Numbered from the stretch's first letter, positions 15,823 to 26,530 are shown. The stretch: 64,000 nucleotides of DNA from Paraburkholderia susongensis (GCF_900177725.1 NZ_FXAT01000001.1:186001-250000), one strand, 5' to 3'. Notes: generated by a model not told the origin, from the letters alone. Numbers and translations: made by a program.

Positions 15823-17283
15823 TTAGTCCACGTGGTAGTTGGGGGCTTCCTTGGTGATCTGCACGTCGTGCACGTGCGACTCGCGCAGGCCCGCGCCGGT
15901 GATCTGCACGAACTCGGCCTTCTCGTTCATTTCGGCGATCGTGCGGCAGCCGCAGTAGCCCATGCTCGCGCGCACGCCACCGATCAGCTGGAACAGGATC
16001 GCGTTGACCGAGCCCTTGTAGGCGACGCGGCCTTCGATGCCTTCCGGCACGAGCTTGTCGATGTTCGCCGAGTTGTCCTGGAAGTAGCGGTCCGCGGCGC
16101 CGTCCTTCATCGCGCCGACCGAGCCCATGCCGCGGTACGACTTGAACTGGCGGCCCTGGTACAGGAACACCTCGCCCGGTGATTCTTCGGTGCCGGCGAA
16201 CATGCTGCCCATCATCACCGCGCTTGCACCCGCTGCGAGCGCCTTGCTGACGTCGCCCGAGAAGCGCACGCCACCGTCGGCGATGACCGGCACACCGGTG
16301 CCCTTGAGCGCCTCGGACACGTTCGAGATCGCGGTGACCTGCGGCACGCCCACGCCGGCGACGATCCGCGTCGTGCAGATCGAGCCCGGGCCGATACCGA
16401 CCTTGACGCCGTCCGCGCCGTACTCGACGAGCGCCTTCGCCGCCGCCGCCGTGGCGATGTTGCCGCCGATCACCTCGACGTGCGGGAAGTTCTGCTTGAC
16501 CCACTTGACGCGCTCGAGCACGCCCTTGCTGTGGCCGTGCGCGGTATCGACGACGATCACGTCGACGCCGGCCTGCACCAGCAGCTCGACGCGCTCTTCG
16601 TTGTCCTCGCCGACGCCGACAGCGGCGCCCGCGCGCAGCTTGCCGTGTTCGTCCTTGCACGCGTCCGGGTGCTCGGTCTGCTTCGTGATGTCCTTGACGG
16701 TCATCAGGCCGCGCAGCTCGAACGCGTCGTTGATCACGAGCACGCGCTCGAGGCGATGGTGGTGCATGAGCGCCTTCGCTTCGGCGAGCGGCGTGCCTTC
16801 CTTGACGGTGACGAGGCGCTCGCGCGGCGTCATGATGTTGCGCACCGGCTCGTCCAGACGCTCCTCGAAGCGCAGGTCGCGGTTCGTGACGATACCGATC
16901 AGCTGCGCGCCTTCGACGACCGGGAAGCCCGAAATGCCATGCTGGCGCGACAACGCGATCACGTCGCGCACCTTCATTTGCGGCGGCACGGTGATCGGAT
17001 CACGCACCACGCCCGACTCGAAACGCTTGACCTTGGCGACTTCACGCGCCTGCTCGGCCGGCGTGAGGTTCTTGTGGATGATGCCGACGCCACCCATTTG
17101 CGCCATTGCGATGGCAAGGCGTGCTTCGGTGACCGTGTCCATGGCGGCGGACACAAGCGGCATATTCAGGGAAATGTTGCGGGTCAGCCGGGTCTTGAGG
17201 CTGGTGTCGCGCGGCAGAACGTCGGAGAAGGCCGGGACGAGAAGCACGTCATCGAACGTGAGTGCTGTTTGGATCAGACGCAT
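15823..17283 (-). CDS. guaB: IMP dehydrogenase
   Basis: This 486-residue enzyme oxidises IMP to XMP with NAD+, the rate-limiting step to GMP. The catalytic loop [11 protein letters not shown] places Cys303 as nucleophile. A pair of CBS domains (about residues 95-205) is inserted in the TIM barrel, beginning [15 protein letters not shown]. The flap residues and VGAMKDGA... segment are intact. A good sigma-70 promoter lies just upstream, giving a short leader. It heads a guaB-membrane protein-guaA unit. Confidence 0.98.
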   Translation of the reverse strand: MRLIQTALTFDDVLLVPAFSDVLPRDTSLKTRLTRNISLNMPLVSAAMDTVTEARLAIAMAQMGGVGIIHKNLTPAEQAREVAKVKRFESGVVRDPITVPPQMKVRDVIALSRQHGISGFPVVEGAQLIGIVTNRDLRFEERLDEPVRNIMTPRERLVTVKEGTPLAEAKALMHHHRLERVLVINDAFELRGLMTVKDITKQTEHPDACKDEHGKLRAGAAVGVGEDNEERVELLVQAGVDVIVVDTAHGHSKGVLERVKWVKQNFPHVEVIGGNIATAAAAKALVEYGADGVKVGIGPGSICTTRIVAGVGVPQVTAISNVSEALKGTGVPVIADGGVRFSGDVSKALAAGASAVMMGSMFAGTEESPGEVFLYQGRQFKSYRGMGSVGAMKDGAADRYFQDNSANIDKLVPEGIEGRVAYKGSVNAILFQLIGGVRASMGYCGCRTIAEMNEKAEFVQITGAGLRESHVHDVQITKEAPNYHVD

Positions 17284-17747
17284 GGCAAATCCTATAGGCG
17301 CAAAAGCGAATTATACGCGATACCCCCCCGGTTTTCACTGCGCGAACAGCAGCTTAGCGAATTTCGGACGATTTTTTGCACTTCCGGCATGCGGCGATTT
17401 CGCTTGCCTGTTCGCGTCGGGTTCAATCGGGTTTCGTTTGCGCGTTCACAGGCAAAGCGCGGAAAAGCGGCGGATTGGAGGCGGCGGCGCCCTGCACACC
17501 TGCCTGAACGCCCTGCCGACCGGTGCAACCGGGGCGCAGAGAGCGCCGGCCCTGCATTTGCGGAAATTTCGTGGCGGCTGGCGGCACGCCGCGATGACCG
17601 GATCGGGTCGATCGGGTCAATCGGGCCGGTTGTGCCGATCTAGCCCGAAAACCCGCAAAAATCAGCCGAATGCAGGATCGAACAAGACGCGCCGCCCGCG
17701 AAACGGCTATTCTGCCGACCATTCCAGTTTTTTTGCAGGGGCAGTCG
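17284..17747. other. Divergent intergenic region guaB / DMT transporter
   Basis: 464 bases without a supported gene. The left end holds the guaB promoter. Near 17601-17627 there is a 9-bp tandem repeat (GATCGGGTC twice, then a diverged copy). Apart from this, nothing recognisable was seen; a promoter for the forward transporter gene is presumed. Confidence 0.5.
17310..17338 (-). promoter_or_regulatory. Sigma-70 promoter of guaB
   Basis: On the minus strand a perfect -10 TATAAT (17315-17310) is preceded by GTGAAA (17338-17333), four of six matches to -35, with a 17-nt spacer. The spacer contains a run of seven G. The predicted transcript start is about 20 nt from the guaB ATG. Confidence 0.6.
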
Positions 17748-18725
17748 ATGCAGCGCGGTGTGGCATATGGGGTAATGGCCGGGGCCTTATGGGGCATGGT
17801 GTTTGTGGTGCCGCGCGTGCTGCCCGACTTTTCGCCGCTGCTGCTCGTCGCCGGCCGCTACACGATGTACGGCGTCGTCTCGCTGGCCGCGGCGCTGCCG
17901 ATGGCGCGCTCGCTCGCCAAACGCCTGAGCCGCGAGGATCTGATCGCGCTCGTGAAGCTCGCGCTCGCCGGCAACATCATCTACTACCTGCTGCTGACGG
18001 AGGCCGTCCATCTGATCGGCATTGCGCCGGCATCGCTGATCGTCGGCGTGCTGCCGGTCACGGTCACGCTGATGGGCCGGCGCGATCACGGCGCGGTGCC
18101 GCTCGCGCGCCTCGCCTGGCCGCTCGCGATCGTGATGGCCGGCATCGTCTGCATCAATATCGACGTGTTTACGGTGGCGGGTGCTACGCCGGTCAGCGTC
18201 GCGACGCGGCTCCTCGGCGTCGCCTGCGCGGTCGGCGCGCTCGGCTGCTGGACGTGGTTCGCGGTCGAAAACGCGCGCTATCTGCAGCGTCAGACGCATT
18301 TCAGCGGCAACGAGTGGTCGGTGCTGTGGGGTGTCGTGACGGGCGCGCTCGGGGCGACGCTGTGGCTCGCGGTCGCTGTGCTGCCGTCGGGCGGCCCGCA
18401 GGGCGAACTCGCGGACACCCGCTGGCAAACGTTCTGGCTGCTCAATCTCGTCCTCGCGATCGGCGCGTCGTGGCTTGGCAACGGCCTGTGGAACGCCGCG
18501 GCGAAACGGCTACCGCTCACGCTGTCCGGCCAGATGATCGTGTTCGAAACGCTGTTCGCGCTGCTGTATGCGTTCATCTACGACCAGCGTCTGCCGCGTC
18601 CGCTCGAACTGGCGGCGATCCTGCTGCTGGTGGCGGGGGTCTGCTGGTCGGTGCGCCGGCATTCGGACGGCGATTCGTCGGGAACGGCGCGCGTCGAGGA
18701 TAAGGCGCAGGTATCGGCGCCGTGA
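17748..18725 (+). CDS. DMT-superfamily (EamA) transporter
   Basis: This 325-residue inner-membrane protein has about ten hydrophobic segments in two EamA-type halves. It begins MQRGVAYGVMAGALWGMVF, with the Gly-Ala-Leu-Trp pattern of the family. The ATG at 17748 follows GGGGCAG and puts the first helix at the N-terminus; the frame is open further upstream but encodes no membrane helix there. EamA proteins export amino acids or other metabolites; the substrate here is unknown. It stands alone on the plus strand, convergent with rnfH. Confidence 0.8.
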   Translation: MQRGVAYGVMAGALWGMVFVVPRVLPDFSPLLLVAGRYTMYGVVSLAAALPMARSLAKRLSREDLIALVKLALAGNIIYYLLLTEAVHLIGIAPASLIVGVLPVTVTLMGRRDHGAVPLARLAWPLAIVMAGIVCINIDVFTVAGATPVSVATRLLGVACAVGALGCWTWFAVENARYLQRQTHFSGNEWSVLWGVVTGALGATLWLAVAVLPSGGPQGELADTRWQTFWLLNLVLAIGASWLGNGLWNAAAKRLPLTLSGQMIVFETLFALLYAFIYDQRLPRPLELAAILLLVAGVCWSVRRHSDGDSSGTARVEDKAQVSAP

Positions 18726-18758
18726 TCTGGGTGCGGCGCCAGGCCGCAGCGCCCCCGC

Positions 18759-19091
18759 CTAACGCGAATCCTTGTTCAGCCAACGGCGCCCTTCGATCGA
18801 CCCTGCCTTGCGCGTCTTCTCGACGCGGCGCTGGCGCGACACCTTCGGATCCACAAGCAGCGGCCGGTAAATCTCCACGCGGTCATGATCGGTAAGCACC
18901 GTATCGAGCGGCTTGAGCTTGCCGAACACGCCCACCTTCTGCGTGGCGAGATCGATCGACGGAAAGCGCTGCAGGATCCCGCTCGCGTCGATCGCCTGTT
19001 GCAGCGTCGCGCCCTCGGGCAATTCGAGTGGAATCAGCGTCTGCGCATCGGCCGACGCGTAGCAGACTTCAACCGACAGCCGCGCGCTCAT
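18759..19091 (-). CDS. rnfH: RnfH-family ubiquitin-fold protein
   Basis: This is a small 110-residue protein with the RnfH beta-grasp fold: VEVCYASADAQTLIPLELPEG at the start split over 7-27, then VGVFGKLKPLDTVLTDHDRVEIYRPL. The C-terminus is basic (RRVEKTRK). Its ATG overlaps the stop of ratA as ATGA, so the two are co-translated. This pairing is widespread in beta- and gammaproteobacteria. Despite its name, a direct role in the Rnf complex is not established. The longer in-frame ORF reaching 19229 is only read-through into ratA sequence. Confidence 0.9.
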   Translation of the reverse strand: MSARLSVEVCYASADAQTLIPLELPEGATLQQAIDASGILQRFPSIDLATQKVGVFGKLKPLDTVLTDHDRVEIYRPLLVDPKVSRQRRVEKTRKAGSIEGRRWLNKDSR

Positions 19092-19525
19092 GCTTTGCCG
19101 TAGCGCTGATCGGCGCGCTTCACGAAGGATTCGACGAACGTATTGGCGATGTGATTGAACACCGGCCCGATGATTTTCTCGAGCAGGATATTGGTGAATT
19201 CGTAGTGCAGTGCAAATTCGATCTTGCATGCATCGGCGCGCAGCGGCGTGAAGCGCCAGAAACCGGTGAACTTGCGAAACGGGCCGTCCGCGAATTCCAT
19301 GTCGATGCGCGTGGGGCGCTCCATCGAGTTACGTGTGGCGAAATGCTGCTTGATGCCCTTGAAGTTGATATCGATCTTCGCCTCCATGCCGGTTTCGTCC
19401 TGGCGGCGGATTTCGACTCCCCCGCACCAAGGCAGAAAATTGGGGTAATCGGCGACGTCGGTGACGAGGTCGAACATCTGTTCCGCCGAATGGCGAATCA
19501 ACACGGTTTTCTGGACATCTGCCAT
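19088..19525 (-). CDS. ratA: RatA / COQ10-type START-domain protein
   Basis: This 145-residue protein has a single polyketide-cyclase/START fold typical of COQ10 and RatA: VLIRHSAEQMFDLVTDVADY, then PNFLPWCGG, then WRFTPL near residue 80. It is described either as a ubiquinone-binding chaperone or as a ribosome-association toxin; the COQ10-like role is better supported by fold. The ATG at 19525 gives the MADVQKTVLI start seen in the family. It is divergent from smpB and overlaps rnfH. Confidence 0.88.
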   Translation of the reverse strand: MADVQKTVLIRHSAEQMFDLVTDVADYPNFLPWCGGVEIRRQDETGMEAKIDINFKGIKQHFATRNSMERPTRIDMEFADGPFRKFTGFWRFTPLRADACKIEFALHYEFTNILLEKIIGPVFNHIANTFVESFVKRADQRYGKA

Positions 19526-19563
19526 AAATTGAACAGCACGTGGCAAGGGTGGACAAGCGCCGC

Positions 19564-19592
19564 GGGCTTTCCTGGCCCCGCTTTGCTAAAAT
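19564..19592 (+). promoter_or_regulatory. Probable smpB promoter (extended -10)
   Basis: TGCTAAAAT at 19584-19592 is an extended -10 element; the -35 region is weak. The predicted start lies about 30 nt before the smpB ATG. Confidence 0.45.
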
Positions 19593-19625
19593 CGTGATTT
19601 TAAACGAGTTGGGCACTTTCCATTC

Positions 19626-20066
19626 ATGAGCATTATCGACAACAGAAAAGCCTTCTTCGACTACTCGGTCGAGGAACGCTACGAAGCAGGACTCGTGCTC
19701 GAAGGATGGGAGGTCAAGGCATTGCGCGCGGGGCGCGGCCAGATCAAGGAAGGCTATGTGGTGATCCGCAACGGCGAACTGTTCCTGATCGGCACGCACA
19801 TCAGCCCGCTGCCCGAAGCATCGACTCACATCAAGCCCGACCCGGTGCGCACACGCAAGCTGCTCCTGCGCAGCGAAGAAATCAGCAAGCTGATCGGCAA
19901 GGTCGAGCAACGCGGCTATACGCTCGTGCCGCTCAATTTTCACTACAAGAACGGCCGCGTCAAATGCGAGATCGGTCTTGCCAAGGGCAAGAAGCTGCAC
20001 GACAAGCGCGAGACTGAGAAAAAACGCGACTGGGAGCGCGAAAAGGCGCGACTGATGCGCTCGTGA
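19626..20066 (+). CDS. smpB: SsrA-binding protein (trans-translation)
   Basis: This 146-residue RNA-binding protein delivers tmRNA to stalled ribosomes. The signature run is intact: [39 protein letters not shown], and the basic C-terminal tail [20 protein letters not shown], which folds into the mRNA channel. It is transcribed alone, divergent from ratA. The ssrA gene is not in this window. Confidence 0.97.
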   Translation: MSIIDNRKAFFDYSVEERYEAGLVLEGWEVKALRAGRGQIKEGYVVIRNGELFLIGTHISPLPEASTHIKPDPVRTRKLLLRSEEISKLIGKVEQRGYTLVPLNFHYKNGRVKCEIGLAKGKKLHDKRETEKKRDWEREKARLMRS

Positions 20067-20115
20067 ACCGGGGGCTTTGTTTGGTCACGCAACAGCGCAA
20101 ACCCGCTTAGCCCGT

Positions 20116-21048
20116 TCAGCCCGCCGCGGTTCCCGCCTTGCCCTTGTTCACGATCGCCAGCGCGGACGCGATCATCGAACTCATGTTCGACATGTCGCCC
20201 GGCACGATCAGCGTCGTGCCCTGCTTCGCCAGATTCGCGAACGCGTTCACGTACTGCTCGGCCACCTTCAGATTCACCGCTTCCATTCCGCCGTTCGACT
20301 GGATCGCCGCCGCGATTTTCTGGATCGCCTGCGCGTTGGCCTCGGCCACGGCGAGAATCGCCGCTGCCTGACCCTGCGCCTGGTTGATCGCCGCCTGCCG
20401 CTCGCCTTCGGACTTCTGGATCGCCGCTTCGCGGCCGCCGGACGCGATATTGATCTGCTCCTGCTTGCGTCCTTCCGACGCCGCGATCAGCGCGCGCTTT
20501 TCGCGCTCGGCGGTGATCTGCGCCTGCATCGCGTGGAGGATTTCCTTCGGCGGCGTCAGGTCCTTGATCTCGTAGCGCAGCACCTTGACGCCCCAGTTCG
20601 CCGCCGCTTCGTCGAGCGAAGACACGATGCTGTGGTTGATGAAATCGCGCTCTTCGAACGTCTTGTCGAGTTCGAGCTTGCCGATGACCGAGCGCAGCGT
20701 GGTCTGCGAGAGCTGTGTGATCGCGAACACGAAATTGCTCGATCCGTACGACGCCTTCATCGGATCGGTGACCTGAAAATACAGCACACCGTCGACCTGC
20801 AACTGGGTGTTGTCGCGCGTGATACAGACCTGGCTCGGCACTTCGAGCGGAATCTCCTTGAGCACGTGCTTGTACGCGATCCGGTCGACGAACGGGAACG
20901 CGAAGCTCAGGCCCGGCGTCAACGTGGCGTGATAACGGCCGAGGCGCTCGAGCACCCATGCATGCTGCTGCGGCACGATCTTGATGGTCTGCGACGCCAG
21001 CACGATCACGACGATCAACAGCACTGCCCCGACGATGGTTGAATCCAT
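20116..21048 (-). CDS. SPFH/Band-7 (stomatin/paraslipin, QmcA-like) protein
   Basis: This 310-residue membrane-anchored protein has one N-terminal helix (residues 5-20, VGAVLLIVVIVLASQ). The SPFH domain follows (RLGRYHATLTPGLSFAFPFVD, split over 35-55). A coiled coil rich in Ala/Glu/Gln (about 190-250) drives ring assembly. The ATG at 21048 has GGAGGGTA just upstream; 46 upstream in-frame residues are unrelated. The NfeD-like gene lies 80 bp upstream on the same strand, the classic pairing in which NfeD and stomatin form a membrane-microdomain complex. Confidence 0.92.
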   Translation of the reverse strand: MDSTIVGAVLLIVVIVLASQTIKIVPQQHAWVLERLGRYHATLTPGLSFAFPFVDRIAYKHVLKEIPLEVPSQVCITRDNTQLQVDGVLYFQVTDPMKASYGSSNFVFAITQLSQTTLRSVIGKLELDKTFEERDFINHSIVSSLDEAAANWGVKVLRYEIKDLTPPKEILHAMQAQITAEREKRALIAASEGRKQEQINIASGGREAAIQKSEGERQAAINQAQGQAAAILAVAEANAQAIQKIAAAIQSNGGMEAVNLKVAEQYVNAFANLAKQGTTLIVPGDMSNMSSMIASALAIVNKGKAGTAAG

Positions 21049-21128
21049 ATGGCTACCCTCCGGTCCTTGGTTCGAATAATAGTTGTGCGCAGGTTGGTGC
21101 GCCTGCGCGGCGAGCATCGCGCCGATGC

Positions 21129-21587
21129 TCAGACCGCCGTCGCGTTGGCCGTCTTCCGCGGCCGGCTCGCCACGACGATGAGGCAACTGCCGCGCAGTTC
21201 CCTGATCTCGTAGACCTGTGCGTCTTCAGGTTCGCCTGGAGCCAGCTCGACGTCCCACGCCGCGCCGCGATAGGTGGCGCGCGCCCTGCGCTCGTGCCAT
21301 GCCGGCACGTTCAGCGTCTGACCGATATCCAGATTGACGTCCGGGTTGCGCGACGCCTGTTCGCGCTTGCGGCGGCCAAAGCGCGAGCGCCTGAGCAACA
21401 CGACCGCCGCAAGCGCGACCACCGCCGCGACCGTGAACTGCAGGTCGGCCCCCGCGCCGGCGATATGCGCGAGCGCGGCCGCCACGCAGCCGAACGCGAT
21501 CATCAAGAGATAAAAGGTGCCGCTTATCAACTCCAGCACGACAAGCACACCCGCCCCGATCCACCAGAACAGCCCACCAGGCGCCAC
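21129..21587 (-). CDS. NfeD-family membrane protein, stomatin partner
   Basis: This 152-residue short NfeD-type protein has two membrane segments (about 3-25 and 45-65). A C-terminal OB-fold shows RATYRGAAWDVEL and EIRELRGSCLIV. The GTG at 21587 was chosen because GGAGG lies 5 nt upstream. The longest in-frame start, a GTG at 21611, falls inside the ppsA terminator hairpin and is improbable. It precedes the SPFH gene and probably helps assemble or localise it. Its promoter is not obvious. Confidence 0.85.
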   Translation of the reverse strand: MAPGGLFWWIGAGVLVVLELISGTFYLLMIAFGCVAAALAHIAGAGADLQFTVAAVVALAAVVLLRRSRFGRRKREQASRNPDVNLDIGQTLNVPAWHERRARATYRGAAWDVELAPGEPEDAQVYEIRELRGSCLIVVASRPRKTANATAV

Positions 21588-21605
21588 GTCGACCTCCACA
21601 AAGCA

Positions 21606-21632
21606 AAACACCCCGGATCTACCGGGGTGTTT
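21606..21632 (-). terminator. Intrinsic terminator between ppsA and the nfeD-like gene
   Basis: A perfect 11-bp stem AAACACCCCGG/CCGGGGTGTTT with a 5-nt loop, followed on the minus strand by TGCTTTG. It should end the ppsA transcript. Its downstream edge is only 18 bp from the chosen GTG start of the nfeD-like gene. Confidence 0.85.
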
Positions 21633-21756
21633 ATAGCACGAAGCGGACGCATTTAACGCGCGATGTGCCGCACGTCGACGCGCCGCGCACTCTGCTCATT
21701 CGCCGCAACTCGCGTCATGCATGCCGCCTGAAACGCGGCATGCATGACTTCGCCGA

Positions 21757-24159
21757 TTACTGCTTCGACTTCGCCAGTTGCTGCCACGTCTCGATGATCG
21801 TGTCGGGGTTCAGCGAGATCGACGCGATGCCTTCGTCCGTCAGCCATTGCGCGAAGTCCGGATGATCGGACGGGCCCTGGCCGCAGATACCCACGTACTT
21901 GTTCAGGCGCAGGCAGGTTTCGATCGCGCGCTTGAGCATGAACTTGACCGCCGGATCGCGCTCGTCGAAGTCGACCGCGAGCAGTTCCATGCCCGAGTCC
22001 CGGTCGAGGCCGAGCGTGAGCTGCGTGAGGTCGTTCGAGCCGATCGAGAAGCCGTCGAAGTACTGCAGGAACTCTTCGGCGAGAATCGCGTTCGACGGCA
22101 CTTCGCACATCATGATGAGACGCAGGCCCTTCTCGCCGCGCTTCAGGCCGAACTTATCGAGCAGCCCGACCACGCGCTCCGCCTGCTTCAGCGTACGCAC
22201 GAACGGCACCATGATCTCGACGTTGTCGAGGCCCATCTCTTCACGCACCTTCTTCAACGCGATGCATTCCATCTGGAACGCTTCGGCGAAGTCTTCGGCG
22301 ATGTAGCGCGATGCGCCGCGGAAACCGAGCATCGGGTTTTCTTCATCCGGCTCGTAACGCGAACCGCCGATCAGCTTCTTGTACTCATTCGACTTGAAGT
22401 CGGACAAACGCACGATCACGGGCTTCGGATAGAACGCCGCGGCGATCGTCGCAATGCCCTCGGTCAGCTTGTCGACGTAGAACGCGCGCGGCGACGCATG
22501 ACCGCGCGCGACGCTCTCGACCGCCTTCTTCAGGTCCTGATCGACGTTCGGGTACTCGAGAATCGCCTTCGGGTGCACGCCGATGTTGTTGTTGATGATG
22601 AACTCGAGCCGCGCGAGACCCACGCCCGCGTTCGGCAGTTGCGAGAAGTCGAAAGCGAGCTGCGGATTGCCGACGTTCATCATGATCTTCACCGGAATCG
22701 GCGGCAGTTCGCCGCGCTGCACTTCGGTGATTTCGGTTTCGAGCAGACCGTCGTAAATCTTGCCTTCGTCGCCTTCCGCGCACGACACGGTAACGAGCGC
22801 GCCGTCCTTCAGCACGTCGGTCGCGTCGCCGCAGCCGACCACCGCCGGCACGCCCAGCTCACGCGCGATGATCGCCGCGTGGCAGGTACGCCCGCCCCGG
22901 TTCGTGACGATCGCCGAGGCGCGCTTCATGACCGGTTCCCAGTTCGGGTCGGTCATGTCCGCGACGAGCACGTCGCCCGGCTGCACACGGTCCATTTCCG
23001 ACGGATCGTGAATCACGCGCACCGGACCCGCGCCGATCTTCTGGCCGATTGCACGGCCCGTGGCGAGCACGTTCGACTGGCCCTTCAGCTTGAAGCGCTG
23101 CTCGGCCTTGCCCGCGGCCTGGCTCTTCACCGTTTCCGGACGCGCCTGCAGGATGAAGATCTTGCCGTCGCGGCCGTCCTTGCCCCACTCGATGTCCATC
23201 GGACGCTGGTAGTGCTTCTCGATGATGACCGCGTACTTCGCGAGCTCGATCACGTCTTCGTCGGTGATCGAGAAGCGGTTGCGCTGCTCGTGCGGCACGT
23301 CGACGGTCTTCACGCGGCCCTGCTCGCCGGCCTTGGTGAATTCCATCTTGATGAGCTTCGAGCCGATCGAGCGGCGAATGATCGGGTACTTGCCCTGCGC
23401 GAGCGTGGTCTTGAAGACGTAGAACTCGTCGGGATTCACCGCGCCCTGCACGACGGTTTCGCCGAGACCGTAGCTCGACGTGATGAAGACGGCGTCCTTG
23501 AAGCCCGATTCGGTATCGAGCGTGAACATCACGCCCGCCGCGCCGACGTCCGAGCGCACCATGCGCTGCACGCCCGCCGACAACGCGACTTCAGCATGCG
23601 TGAAGCCCTTGTGGACGCGATAGGAAATCGCGCGGTCGTTGTATAGCGACGCGAACACGTGCTTCATGCGATCGAGCACGTCGTCGATACCGACCACGTT
23701 GAGGTAGCTTTCCTGCTGACCGGCGAACGACGCGTCCGGCAGATCTTCGGCCGTGGCCGACGAACGCACGGCAAACGACAGCTCTTCAGGCGAGCTCTTT
23801 TGCAGCGTGTCGAACCCTGCGCGAATATCAGCCTCGAGTTGCGGCTGCAGCGGCGCGTCGACGATCCATTGACGGATTTCCTTGCCTGCTTCGGCGAGCG
23901 CTTTCACGTCGTCGATGTCGAGCGTTTCGAGACGTTTGGCGATGCGTTCGGTCAGATCGTTGTGATGCAGGAAGTCGCGGAATGCCAGCGCCGTGGTGGC
24001 GAAGCCGGTCGGCACGCGCACGCCGGCTTCGGCGAGCTGGCTGATCATCTCGCCCAGCGACGCGTTCTTGCCGCCGACGATATCCACATCGGTCATCCGC
24101 AACTGCTCGAACGGAACTACATACGCCTTGTCCTTTGCGACGGTAACTGCGTTAGTCAT
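21757..24159 (-). CDS. ppsA: Phosphoenolpyruvate synthase
   Basis: This 800-residue gluconeogenic enzyme makes PEP from pyruvate and ATP. The domains in order are an N-terminal ATP-grasp part starting [11 protein letters not shown], the phosphohistidine domain with His427 in [12 protein letters not shown], and the C-terminal PEP-binding TIM barrel with [16 protein letters not shown]. The ATG at 24159 gives the expected [15 protein letters not shown] start; upstream codons in frame are not conserved in type. It is divergent from its regulator gene and ends at a strong terminator. Confidence 0.97.
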   Translation of the reverse strand: MTNAVTVAKDKAYVVPFEQLRMTDVDIVGGKNASLGEMISQLAEAGVRVPTGFATTALAFRDFLHHNDLTERIAKRLETLDIDDVKALAEAGKEIRQWIVDAPLQPQLEADIRAGFDTLQKSSPEELSFAVRSSATAEDLPDASFAGQQESYLNVVGIDDVLDRMKHVFASLYNDRAISYRVHKGFTHAEVALSAGVQRMVRSDVGAAGVMFTLDTESGFKDAVFITSSYGLGETVVQGAVNPDEFYVFKTTLAQGKYPIIRRSIGSKLIKMEFTKAGEQGRVKTVDVPHEQRNRFSITDEDVIELAKYAVIIEKHYQRPMDIEWGKDGRDGKIFILQARPETVKSQAAGKAEQRFKLKGQSNVLATGRAIGQKIGAGPVRVIHDPSEMDRVQPGDVLVADMTDPNWEPVMKRASAIVTNRGGRTCHAAIIARELGVPAVVGCGDATDVLKDGALVTVSCAEGDEGKIYDGLLETEITEVQRGELPPIPVKIMMNVGNPQLAFDFSQLPNAGVGLARLEFIINNNIGVHPKAILEYPNVDQDLKKAVESVARGHASPRAFYVDKLTEGIATIAAAFYPKPVIVRLSDFKSNEYKKLIGGSRYEPDEENPMLGFRGASRYIAEDFAEAFQMECIALKKVREEMGLDNVEIMVPFVRTLKQAERVVGLLDKFGLKRGEKGLRLIMMCEVPSNAILAEEFLQYFDGFSIGSNDLTQLTLGLDRDSGMELLAVDFDERDPAVKFMLKRAIETCLRLNKYVGICGQGPSDHPDFAQWLTDEGIASISLNPDTIIETWQQLAKSKQ

Positions 24160-24742
24160 ACAAGCCCCTAAGTGTGAAAGAAATTCACGGCTGTGCAAGT
24201 GGGCTTGAACACGGGCAGCCCATTGGAAGCTCGACCCCGTGCCTTGCACAACCTGTTGGAGAAGCAATCGCAATATGAAGCCGCAGGCGCGCGGCATGGG
24301 GCGAGGCATGGTGCACGGCAGCCGGATGCGTGGCGAAGAACGCGAATGGAGGGATTTATCGTTCGATCCGTCGCGTTCAGCACGCATTCCCGGCTGATAG
24401 CGAGGCGTTGACCGACCGTTCGCGGTGAGTTAGGCGCCAATCGCCTGCAATTGCTTATCCAACAGGTTGCCGCTATTCTACCGTGCCGACTCCTGAAATG
24501 TGGCAGTCGGACGAGAATTGCGCCTCGAATCGCGCCCGGCCCCTGTCAGCGGGCTTTTGCGAGGCTTGGTCGCCTCCGGCGCGGCTGAGAGATCCACGGC
24601 ACGCTGCGTCGGGTTCGGACTGTCCACCGGCTTCGGCCAGCCACTGGAGAACGAGCCCGCCGCAGCGCGGTTCGATTCGAGCGCGCTTTACCGCTCACGC
24701 TTTCCGGCTCATTTTTTGCCGCTCACGTTCAAAGCCCCACTG
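24160..24742. other. Divergent intergenic region ppsA / ppsR
   Basis: About 580 bases. Open frames on both strands extend into it from each gene but show no family similarity or ribosome site. It should contain both divergent promoters. I could not identify convincing hexamers or a small-RNA gene. Confidence 0.45.
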
Positions 24743-25558
24743 ATGCCGCCCACCGTATTCATCGTCTCAGACGGTACCGGGATTACTGCCGAAACCTTCG
24801 CGCATTCGATCCTCTCCCAGTTCGACCAGAAATTCCGCCTGGTTCGTGTGCCTTTCGTCGATTCGACGGAAAAGGCCTATGCGACGCTCGAAAAGATCAA
24901 CGAGGCGCACGTGCAGGACGGCCGTCGCGCGATCGTCTTCACGACACTCGTCGATAGCGCGTCGAATCAGATCGTCAAGCGCTCGAACGCGCTCGTGCTC
25001 GACATGTTCCAGACCTTCGTCGAACCGCTCGAACAGGAGCTCGAACTGAAGTCGAGCCACGCGATGGGCCGCGGCCACCAGAACGCGGACACCGAGGAAT
25101 ACAAGAACCGGATCGAGGCGATCAACTTCTCGCTCGCGCACGACGACGGCCAATCGAACCGCAACCTCGAAGACGCTGACGTGATCCTCGTCGGCGTGTC
25201 GCGTAGCGGCAAGACGCCGACGAGCCTCTACCTCGCGATGCAGTACGGCGTGAAGGCGGCGAACTATCCGCTGATCCCCGAAGACTTCGAGCGCGGCAAG
25301 CTGCCCACGCCGCTACTCGAGCATCGGCAGAAGATGTTCGGCCTGTCGATCGATCCGCAGCGTCTCTCGGAAATCCGCAACGAGCGGCGGCCGGGCAGCA
25401 AGTACGCGGCGCTCGAAAACTGCCGCTACGAGATCAACGAAGCCGAAGCGATGATGCGGCGTGAAGGAATCAAGTGGCTGTCGTCGACGCACAAGTCGAT
25501 CGAGGAGATCGCGACGACGATCCTGCAGGAGATCAAGCTGGACCGGCCGTCTTATTGA
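24743..25558 (+). CDS. ppsR: PEP synthase regulatory protein (kinase/pyrophosphorylase)
   Basis: This 271-residue DUF299 protein reversibly phosphorylates a Thr next to the catalytic His of PpsA. The P-loop-like motif GVSRSGKT lies at residues 151-158. The N-terminus [20 protein letters not shown] and the C-terminal segment with [19 protein letters not shown] are typical. The ATG at 24743 matches the family start; the frame is open far upstream without family sequence. Its position opposite ppsA is the standard arrangement and supports the pairing. Confidence 0.95.
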   Translation: MPPTVFIVSDGTGITAETFAHSILSQFDQKFRLVRVPFVDSTEKAYATLEKINEAHVQDGRRAIVFTTLVDSASNQIVKRSNALVLDMFQTFVEPLEQELELKSSHAMGRGHQNADTEEYKNRIEAINFSLAHDDGQSNRNLEDADVILVGVSRSGKTPTSLYLAMQYGVKAANYPLIPEDFERGKLPTPLLEHRQKMFGLSIDPQRLSEIRNERRPGSKYAALENCRYEINEAEAMMRREGIKWLSSTHKSIEEIATTILQEIKLDRPSY

Positions 25559-25690
25559 GCGCCGCCGCAGTGGTAGGGCGGGAGCGATGCGGGGGCGGTT
25601 CGGGGTAGATGCGCGGGGTAGATGCTCAAGGTAGGTAAATAGCGGCCCACGTCGATGCGATGGCCTGAAAGCGCGCAGCGCCATTCACGC

Positions 25691-26479
25691 CTACGACTTT
25701 CGCCCCCGCTGCTGACGGCACTGCTCGAACACGCAGATCGCCGCCGCGGCCGCCACATTGAGCGATTCCATGCCGCCCGGCTGCGGAATCGTCACGCGCA
25801 GCGAAACGGCATCGCGCCAGACCTGCGACACACCCGCCCCTTCGTTGCCGAACACCCACGCGAGCGGCCCGCTCAGATCGCAGTCGTAGATCGCTTCGGC
25901 GCCGTGCGAATCGGTGATGGCGATCGGCACCGCCAGACGCTCGATCAACGCAGCCGCCTCGACGTCCTCATGAATCTGCAACAGGAAATGCGCGCCCATG
26001 CCCGAGCGCAGCACTTTCGACGACCACGCGTACGCGGTACCCGGCGCACAGAATACCTGTTCGATACCCGCGGCGGCCGCGCTGCGCAGAATCGAGCCGA
26101 CGTTACCCGCGTCCTGCACGCCGTCGAGCACGAGACAGCTCTGCGCGACACGCTCGGGCAGCGGTGTATCGAGCTTCTCGACCAGCAGCAGAATGCCGAC
26201 GCCATGCACGACGTTCGAGAGCTGGCCGAACAATGCGTCCGGCAGCGTCACGAGCCGATGATCCTCGATACGCGACACGATGGCCTGCGCTTCGTCGTGA
26301 CGCAATGCGCCGTCGGTGACGATGCACAGCTCCGGCTGGCCCGCGACGTCGAGATACGCGCTCGCGAGATGGAAGCCTTCGAGCAGCGCATGGCCGCTGC
26401 GGCGCTGTTGATGCGTCGAGCCGGCCAGTGCCTTCAGACGCTTGTAGAGCGGATTGTCCCGCGAGGTGATGGCTTTCAC
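25691..26479 (-). CDS. TrmH/SpoU-family RNA 2'-O-methyltransferase
   Basis: This 262-residue protein has an N-terminal substrate-binding domain (about 1-100) and a SPOUT methyltransferase domain with all three motifs: NVGSILRSAAAAGIEQVF, FGNEGAGVS and SLNVAAAAAICVFEQ. SpoU enzymes methylate ribose 2'-OH in tRNA or 23S rRNA. The target base cannot be deduced; an rRNA methyltransferase of the RlmB or TsnR type is most likely. It begins 51 bp after the rnhB stop on the same strand, so it is probably the last gene of the long lpx operon. Confidence 0.9.
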   Translation of the reverse strand: MKAITSRDNPLYKRLKALAGSTHQQRRSGHALLEGFHLASAYLDVAGQPELCIVTDGALRHDEAQAIVSRIEDHRLVTLPDALFGQLSNVVHGVGILLLVEKLDTPLPERVAQSCLVLDGVQDAGNVGSILRSAAAAGIEQVFCAPGTAYAWSSKVLRSGMGAHFLLQIHEDVEAAALIERLAVPIAITDSHGAEAIYDCDLSGPLAWVFGNEGAGVSQVWRDAVSLRVTIPQPGGMESLNVAAAAAICVFEQCRQQRGRKS

Positions 26480-26530
26480 AGGCAGCGAAGGCAGTGAGAA
26501 TGGAAAAGAAGGGTTTGCACCTTCGCAGGA

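Noticed and set aside
21588..21611. GTG at 21611 as the nfeD-like start
   Set aside because: It lies inside the ppsA terminator stem. The GTG at 21587 has GGAGG five bases upstream.
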